Source: Anthoceros angustus (lineage: Eukaryota > Streptophyta > Anthocerotopsida > Anthocerotales > Anthocerotaceae). From it: a DNA stretch of 64,000 bases. Numbering within the stretch: the stretch's first letter is position 1; every line of letters begins with the position of its first letter. Below are positions 57,497 through 64,000 of this stretch, piece by piece. The DNA lies in NCBI GenBank assembly GCA_010909165.1, contig MU008173.1:1276883-1340882 (forward strand), given 5' to 3'. A program made the position numbers and the translations under genes. The notes below the pieces were generated by a model. That model saw only the letters and a list, made by a program, of their open reading frames with translations, did no database searches and was not told the DNA's origin.

Positions 57497-59560
57497 CCGC
57501 CATGGCAACACCTTCATTCACATCGATATCAAGGACAAAGACCGCTTCAATGGGACGAGATTTGACATTTGGAAGGTCCGTATGAAGACTACCTTGGTAG
57601 CTCGTGGCGTTTGGAGTGTTGTTGATGGCTCCTATCCGACCCGGTGTCCTCGTGCACAAGGAACCTGCAAATGTTACTCAAGGCCAAGGACAAGTGGGAT
57701 GGCTTCAATAGCATCGCCATTGCTCTTTTGGTTAACGGCTTGGATCGACCTTATTCACGAACCGAATACTTGACTAAAGCCAAGGATATATGGGATCAAT
57801 TATCAAATACTTACAAGGTTGAACATGATGACCTTTTGTGCAATCGCCTTGAACTTTTGACCGCGATGAGATGGATGGTGAGTCCGTGTCACATCATGTT
57901 AGCAAGTTTCACGCTTGCGATCCCAACTCAATGCACTTGGGAGTCCTATGAGGCGACGCAGTGGCACAATTCGTCACCCTTCCAAGCTATCAAACTTTTG
58001 TCACTACTGGAATATGCCCATTGCTCTTCCCGGGTCCTTCATTGGAACTCCAACCCCTTCACTGGAGGCTGTTGTGGGAGCCCTATACCAAGAAGAACAG
58101 ACACGACTTATGAGAGGGCAGCAAAAGCAACACAAAACCGACAAAGTTTTTTCAGCAACTAGAGGCAGAGGCAGAGGAAGTGGGAGAAATCTAAATCAAC
58201 GTGCTGGCCCCGGTTCTTACACACCTGGCAACACTGGTTCATCTTCCTCTACTCAGAAACGGCAAGGTACATGCAATTGGTGTGGTACTCCAGGTCATTG
58301 GGCACGGGAATGCCGGAAGAAGAAAGCTGGCGAGCCTCAACGGGCTTTTTCTCGACCCTCTGCACACATGACCACACAACAAGCCAGTCAAGATAGACGG
58401 TCCTCAACAACATCCACAAATTCAGGCAAGCCAGTAGTGAAGATTCTTACTGTTTGTCTGAATAACACTTTGACGAGTGAGGTGGATTGGTGGTTTTTGG
58501 ACTCAGGGGCCACGGCCCATATCTGTCGGGATGCATCTCTCTTTACCAGTTTGACACTATCAAGAATCGAAAAGGTATACTTGGGTGATGAGAGTGTGGG
58601 AGTAGTCTTATCCTTGGTAGAGGAGTCAGAAGTTTCCCTACGATAGTGTGTTAGTTCTTCCCGACGTCTTGTATGTACCAAAGATGGCTAAGAATTTGAT
58701 GTCACTTAGCAAATTGATGAAGATGAAGGATCTAGTCCTTACCGTCTCGAGATGACGCTTGTTGTTTCTCTAGACGTAGTGCTCCAAACATTTGTATCTT
58801 CAAAGCCTTTGTAGATTGATGTACCGTCTAGACATTTTCCTCCACGACGGCAAGCATTTTCTACTATTGGCGACCTCACGGTATCCAGTGAGCCGGTATG
58901 GCATATGCGCCTTGGCCATGCTAATGTAACTAAACTCATTGATATCTCTAAGCGGGACTACTATCGTGAGCCTCTTCCACGTTGTTTTAATGAGCTCCCC
59001 ATTTGTGAAGTTTGCACTCTTGCCAAGCAACGAGACTCCCTTTCCAAGAGCACTGCACAGTCAACATCGATCCTCGACTTAGTGCATTCAGACATATCAG
59101 GCAGGCTACAAACTCAGTCACTAGGTGGTGCAACCTATTATTTGACATTAATCGCGACTATAGCCGGTATACGTGGACATACCCTATGCATCATAAGAGT
59201 GATACATTTTCTATCTTCAAGGATTGGTTAACCATGGTGCTAAAGCGGTCGCTTGCTAAAGCTTTTCGGGGTGACAACGGTGGTGAATTTGTCGGCCATG
59301 CCTTCCGAGTTCTGGCCAAGGCATTATTCATCGCCTTATCGCTCCATATACCCAACAAAGAAATGGGGTCAGAAGCGAAAGAATCAAACATTGATGGGAA
59401 TGGCGAGATCAATGCTCTTGTGGTCGATTACCTTCTCCATATTAGGCGTGTCGTAGTTACTACATATACTCAACGACTTCCATCACATTGATCCCATCGC
59501 CTTTGAGAGATTCTACGGAAGAAAACCAAGTATCATGCATCTTCGCATCTTTGGTCCCCT
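57497..59560 (+). mobile_element. Copia element 2 gag-protease-integrase (frameshifted, truncated)
   Basis: Order of domains, in several frames: gag (DRFNGTRFDIWKVRMKTTL, AKDKWDGFNSIAIALLVNGL, WDQLSNTYK), zinc knuckle CNWCGTPGHWARECRKK at about 58273, aspartic protease WWFLDSGATAHICRD at about 58492, GAG-pre-integrase (RLGHANVTKL ... CEVCTLAKQ) at 58905-59035, and the integrase core (LVHSDISGRLQTQS, FRGDNGGEF) to RKPSIMHLRIFG near 59550. There it breaks off; reverse transcriptase and RNase H are missing. Order protease-integrase is diagnostic of Ty1/Copia. At least three frameshifts and stops make it inactive. Confidence 0.85.
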
Positions 59561-62500
59561 CACCACCTAGGGAAGTGTGGGAAGATATCCACTTCCCTCC
59601 TCTTGGTCAGCGGACCCGGTCTGACGAGGAGGCGGCCCGGCTCCAACCCGGCCACCGGCCCAGCAGCGGCCGAGGCCCGGCGAACTCGCGGGCACGAAGA
59701 GGCGGAAGGCGGTGCCACCGCCATGCACCTCGGCGGTGCAGGTGCCCTTGCCCACCTTGCAGGGTAGAGGTGAAGGCGGTGAGAAGGCGAGAAAGGGCGC
59801 CGCCCAAGGCGGAGGTCAGCTGGCCACGGGCGGTCACATCGCCCGGGAGGCAAGAGTCGGCTCCGAACCCCTCACCTCAGGAGCCCCAGGACGAAGAGGC
59901 GAATAAAATTAGCGGCCAAGAGGGCCAAGGAGGTGAAGCTCGGACCTCGGCAATCGGGACCTAAGGGACTGATTAGGTCAGGAGAACCCGTCGGACTCAC
60001 TCGGCTGCGGTATGGAGGTCCTTGGCGGACCGTGAGATGCCGCTCCCCTACGGACTTTTGGGGGCCTCACGGTGGCGGCCGTGGAAGAGACACGGCAGTC
60101 TGGCTACCGTCATGGGCGGTATGCTTTAAGGGTCTCTGGGACAGCGGAGAAGACCCGAGTAGAAGCCACCGGAGGCGCATGGTGCTCCTCCGAGGGAAAT
60201 TGGGCGGCCGGGAGGCGGAGGAAGGCAGCTCTCGGCCGCATCGAAGAAGCCGGGAGGCCGAAATCTGGTCCATTCGGGGACGGACTAAATTCCTTTGGGT
60301 GGGTGATGGCGGCCTGAGAGGCCCAGCCGGTGAAGACCTCTGTGCGGAGAGGGTGCCGAGGAGGCGAAGGAGGCCGGCGCATCGCTTGACACAGTGGGAC
60401 CGGCACCTGGCCAAAGCCAGTGGGCGAGGAGGCGGCTTGTTGCTAAGCCGACCCGCGATCACTATCGTGGCCGGTGGAGAGGCAGCGGGATAGCTGCGGC
60501 TAACACGAAGGCAGGAGGAGGCGGAGGCAGTGCGGGCCCCATGCGAGAGAAGGAAGCCCGCGACAAGGAGATGGAGGATCTCCGGACTCGATTCTTGTGA
60601 GTGGAGCAACGTGGCGGAGATGGAAGACCGCAAAGAGACCACAGGCTGGCTCAAGTTACCATTGAGAGGAATGGTCTGCGGGCGTGATCACGGATCACGA
60701 GCGAGATAAGCGGCTCCGGCTCTGTTGGCGGACGGAGGAGGTAAGCGATGGAGCAAGGAGGCGGGGCGTCGCGAAATGGAAAGGACACGGCGAAGCACTG
60801 ATCAGGCGAGTTGCAGCCGTCTGGAGAGGAGATGGCGGAGCTAAAGGCGAGATGAGCAGGGGCGAGCCTTGGGCGAGAAAGAAGGCTGGTCGATTAAGGA
60901 AGGCGGAAGGGGCTATTATGGCGATGGCGGCGGAGGCGGAAGCAGGGGCTGGAGGCGTGAACAACGGCGGTTGCGGAGGTGGCCGAGGCGGCCTTGGCCT
61001 CGAGATTCGGCCTCCGGTACGAACTGGCGGGAGATGGTCCAAGCGGACGGCCACGCTCGGCTCCGGAGCACCAATGGCGAAAGGAGTATCGGGTGCTCCG
61101 GGCACATGTGGAAGAGGCAATCCAGCAAATTGACTCGGTTTTGCCTACTACACCTTGAGCTCCTTAAGGCATTGGAAGCCTCTCAGCGCCCGCTACAAAT
61201 GGACGGACCCCCGGAAGGCTCAGAAGGGGATGAAGGGCATGGGGCGACAGGGACCCTAGTGGCCTGTTTGGAGGCAAGCGTGAGAGAAGAGCCTCGGGAG
61301 GAGGCGGGGCCAGCCAATGCGGACCTCGGGGTAAGTCCACGCAACACCTTTCGGGAGGATAGGGGGGCCACAGAAAGGCGCGGAAGGAGAAGCCAACCCG
61401 ACCCAAGACAAGGGTCGGTGGGTGAGATGAGGGCCTAGCGATGAGGTCCCGCGAGATAAAGTCGGAGCTTGGGGACGGACCCGTGTAAGGTCGGACCACG
61501 AGGCCGAAGATGAGCCGGACCCAGGCCGGACTCGGGAAATAAAGCGAGACTCCGAAGTTCGAGACTCGGGTCGAGGCCGGACCCCGGTCGGACTCGAGGG
61601 AGGAGTCCCTCGAGCTTATGGGAGGCGTCGGTCGGTGGCCCTAGGAGGGACCTTTGGGGGCGAGGCGTTGTGGTGGCGGTCGTCAGGGCCCTTGTGGATT
61701 AGGGAAGAGGAAGGGTCCGCCTCGCGGATCATCCGATTAGTGCGCAGCTATCGAGACGGAGATTGGACCACCAATCTAGGCGGAACCAGGACCTTCCAGG
61801 CCCACCGCCGAAGGAGATAGGAGGAGGAATAGGATGGTAGGCGGCATTAGGCGTCTTGGTAGCCACCGGCTCGGAATAGTGTAATAAAGGCCGACTTGGG
61901 CGTAGTATAAGAGGTGAGGTACTCTGAATAAATCATCTTCTCTTGGTGTTGATGCGTTTCTTGCAGACCTGTGTGTCTTCATGCTAAGCGTGAGTCACGA
62001 GTCAGGCGGGCAGCTCGGAGGCAGTCAAGGTCACAGTAGCGGACCCTAGCGTGTGGTGGTGTGTGCGGGGAGGCGGCGGGGACCCGTGTTCGTCCAGGCG
62101 GCCCAGTGCGGGCCGGGCGTGAGCGGAGGAACTCGGGAGGTGTCTGAGCCAGACGGAGGCCGGTTGAGCAACGGAGGAGGTCCGGGTGTAGCCACTTGCG
62201 TTCTTTTCCAAGGTTGATGGCGTGGTGAGTGATGAGGAAGGCGGACTAAAGGAGCAGTGGCGTGCGGGGAGCGATCTGGACGCAAAGCGGGTCCTTAAGC
62301 GTTTAGCCACACGGGCTGTTGATTGAGCGTTATGAGTAGTTAGGCCTTAAAGCGGCGATTGCGTGTTAAAGTTGAGACGCAAAAGTAAGGTGAGAATCGG
62401 TAAACGCGGCAAAGCAGGCTTATCATTCTCTGAACTGACTCCTTACTACGACAGATTGTGCGCGCCCGGCCGTCGACAAAAGTCGCGCCTGAGCTCTCCC

Positions 62501-63181
62501 AGAGGAATGAAGATGGAAAAAGGCGCGGTGGTGACCTACCCGAGGAAGCTCGGTGTATGCTCATCGGAGGGTAGACGCCAAGAGGGCCGAAATGGTTGGA
62601 GGAGGATAAGATTCTTGCGACCTCAAGTGGAATCGGTGAGTCAAGGCGCCATAATCGAGGAGCTTCAAGATGAGGTCTCATGGTGAGACAAATGGAAACA
62701 ATGGGCGCCTCTGGAAATTCAAGAAGTCAAGTAGAGATATAAGCGAGAGAGATGAAGCTAGGGCCGAGTCAAGAGAGGTGTAGGCCAAGAAGGCGAGCCA
62801 GCAACCTTGAGAGTCAAGCCACCACCGGGGGAAACTACCACCACGTGGCTAAAACCACCGCCGCGGAAGGAGGAGGAGTGGGAAGTCACCGCAAGCGAGT
62901 AGCGAGAGGGATACGATCCCACAGTCATACCCCACGAAAGCCACCATTGCCTCGAGCCTAGCTGGAATCTACAACCAAGCGTAAACTCGGGCGGAGGAAA
63001 AAACGAGGAGGTGTTTCCTTTAACTTGGCAGAGGCCATCATGGATCGACATTTATGATCACATTCGGACAACTCCTTGAGACAACCCACGGTATGCGGCG
63101 GTCGGGAGGGCATTGAAGGAAGCCCGGCCCAAAACGCCTTCCTAAGCGGGACCAAGACCACTTGCTGTCAACCTAGTATCC
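59561..63181 (+). mobile_element. GC-rich tract, probable leader/LTR and gag of a Ty3/Gypsy element
   Basis: About 3.6 kb of GC-rich sequence with many GGAGGCGG and CGGACC repeats abuts the broken Copia integrase. Long frames exist in several registers but none has a recognised domain. Around 61880-61980 an AATAAATCATCTTCTC stretch and TTTCTTGCAGACCTG could mark the end of an LTR. 62.3-63.18 kb is a degraded gag with interrupted frames (for example an ALKEARPKTPS-like stretch near 63110). Assignment rests on the protease that follows. Confidence 0.4.
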
Positions 63182-63682
63182 ATGGTTGACCAAGGGCCAG
63201 CGGAACTCCAGGTAGAGATCGCGGGATGCATCATAAAAGGGGTACCTCTCGATACGGGGTCAGGTGTGAATATCATGACGGAGGAAACGGCCAGAAAATT
63301 GGGGTTGGAAATTGAGCATACAGGCAAGGTTTTGCGTTTGGCAGATATGTCCAGAATGGTGCCAGTAGGAGAACTCACAGGAGTGTTAACGATCGTTGGA
63401 ACCATTCCCTATCTAATGGATTATGTAGTCATCCAGCACAAGTCGCCGGGGTATAGCGTCTTAATTGGTCGAACATGGATGTACGGATCTCAATGCATGC
63501 TCAAATGGGGAAGAAAGGAAGTCGGATTCAAACCACTGGAATGGGATCCTAAGACCAAGGAAGGTAGGATTTGCCTAACCTGGAGTAAGGACATGTCTGT
63601 TGGTGAGACCCCAAAGCGGAAGGATACACCTCCAGAAGACACGTCGGAAAGCAGGAACAAGGGGTCTGGGCGCCCGTGGTAG
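63182..63682 (+). mobile_element. Ty3/Gypsy aspartic protease region
   Basis: A 166-codon frame with retropepsin motifs: VPLDTGSGVNIMTEETARKL (active-site DTGSG), LRLADMSRMVPVGEL, then the YSVLIGRTWMY end, which is the ILLGRPWL motif of Gypsy gag-pol proteases. It probably begins upstream in the same frame. It stops at 63682 with no reverse transcriptase within the window. Confidence 0.8.
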
Positions 63683-64000
63683 GCTCATAACTCTGAGGCG
63701 GGACTGGTGTGTTGTGTGGGTTGTGTGAAGTTTGGTCTTAAATGAGCAATCAGCGTGAACCAGTCCACAGGCGCGTGTAAACTCCTTCTTCTTGAGGCGG
63801 GACCCGCAATTGTTTTGTGTCGTTGTGGGTGGAGGTTGGCGATTTTAGCGGTGCAAGTGATGCATTCGTGAAGGAGAGTAAGGCGCCTTGCTCGCTGAGA
63901 ATGAATGTCCTTTGCGGTGGCGTCGGGCATCACCACGACCTCGAACTTTCACAAGTCTCATGGGAATGAAACCCAACAGCGTCGCACGGCGATAATGTGG
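63683..64000. other. Window end, no feature recognised
   Basis: A motif GAGGCGGGAC occurs at 63696 and 63796. No coding match; the Gypsy reverse transcriptase does not follow directly. Confidence 0.3.

Overview
This is nuclear DNA of a land plant. Evidence: spliced genes with GT-AG introns mostly of 70-150 bp, plant-only families (remorin, CURT1 thylakoid curvature protein, POLLUX-like plastid envelope channel, trihelix factor), agmatine deiminase of plant type, and Copia/Gypsy/LINE retroelements. Short introns and compact spacing suggest a bryophyte-grade or lycophyte genome (hornwort or spikemoss would fit), but I cannot name the species.

Layout. 1-2.8 kb: two near-identical direct copies of a ~1.26 kb sequence. 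3.7-5.6 kb: an AT-rich single-exon gene with a divergent AP2-like domain, preceded by scrambled tRNA-Trp fragments. 6.9-9.2 kb: complete 11-exon RFC3. 9.7-10.95 kb (minus): plastid-targeted amidohydrolase with two compensating frameshifts. 13.3-15.1 kb: remorin with hexanucleotide repeats. 15.5-16.8 kb (minus): four-exon GDP-fucose/GDP-mannose transporter (GONST4/GFT1 type). 19.9-21.8 kb (minus): trihelix protein. 22.2-23.0 kb: tandem repeats and a LINE tail. 24.0-25.7 kb: a two-exon 71-aa membrane protein whose stop codon lies 12 bases before, and in frame with, the ATG of a neuroguidin/Lcp5 (SAS10/C1D) gene, with a telo-box between them. 27.3-29.4 kb (minus): complete 10-exon agmatine deiminase. 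30.0-30.4 kb: complex I subunit NDUFB7. 31.5-33.1 kb: six-exon CURT1. 33.9-37.8 kb (minus): six-exon gene with a long acidic N-terminal part and a C-terminal CRAL-TRIO (Sec14-like) domain. 38.7-43.7 kb (minus): about 24-exon POLLUX/PEC-like plastid envelope channel.

From 44.5 kb to the end the window is a repeat-rich accessory block: a 5'-truncated LINE plus gag-like sequence duplicated in tandem, a Copia element (LTR, primer site, extra pre-gag ORF, gag) broken by a ~1 kb array of 12-bp units, a transposon-derived gene with a minisatellite in its intron, a second Copia element of the same architecture (LTR to integrase), and a GC-rich tract that ends in a Ty3/Gypsy protease.

The housekeeping genes are not an operon-like set, but several share short intergenic space: AIH/NDUFB7 are divergent, CURT1 and the CRAL-TRIO gene converge, and the 71-aa gene and neuroguidin nearly touch. 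Clusters of small indels between otherwise identical repeat copies, and homopolymer frameshifts inside conserved genes, suggest some patches of imperfect consensus sequence.
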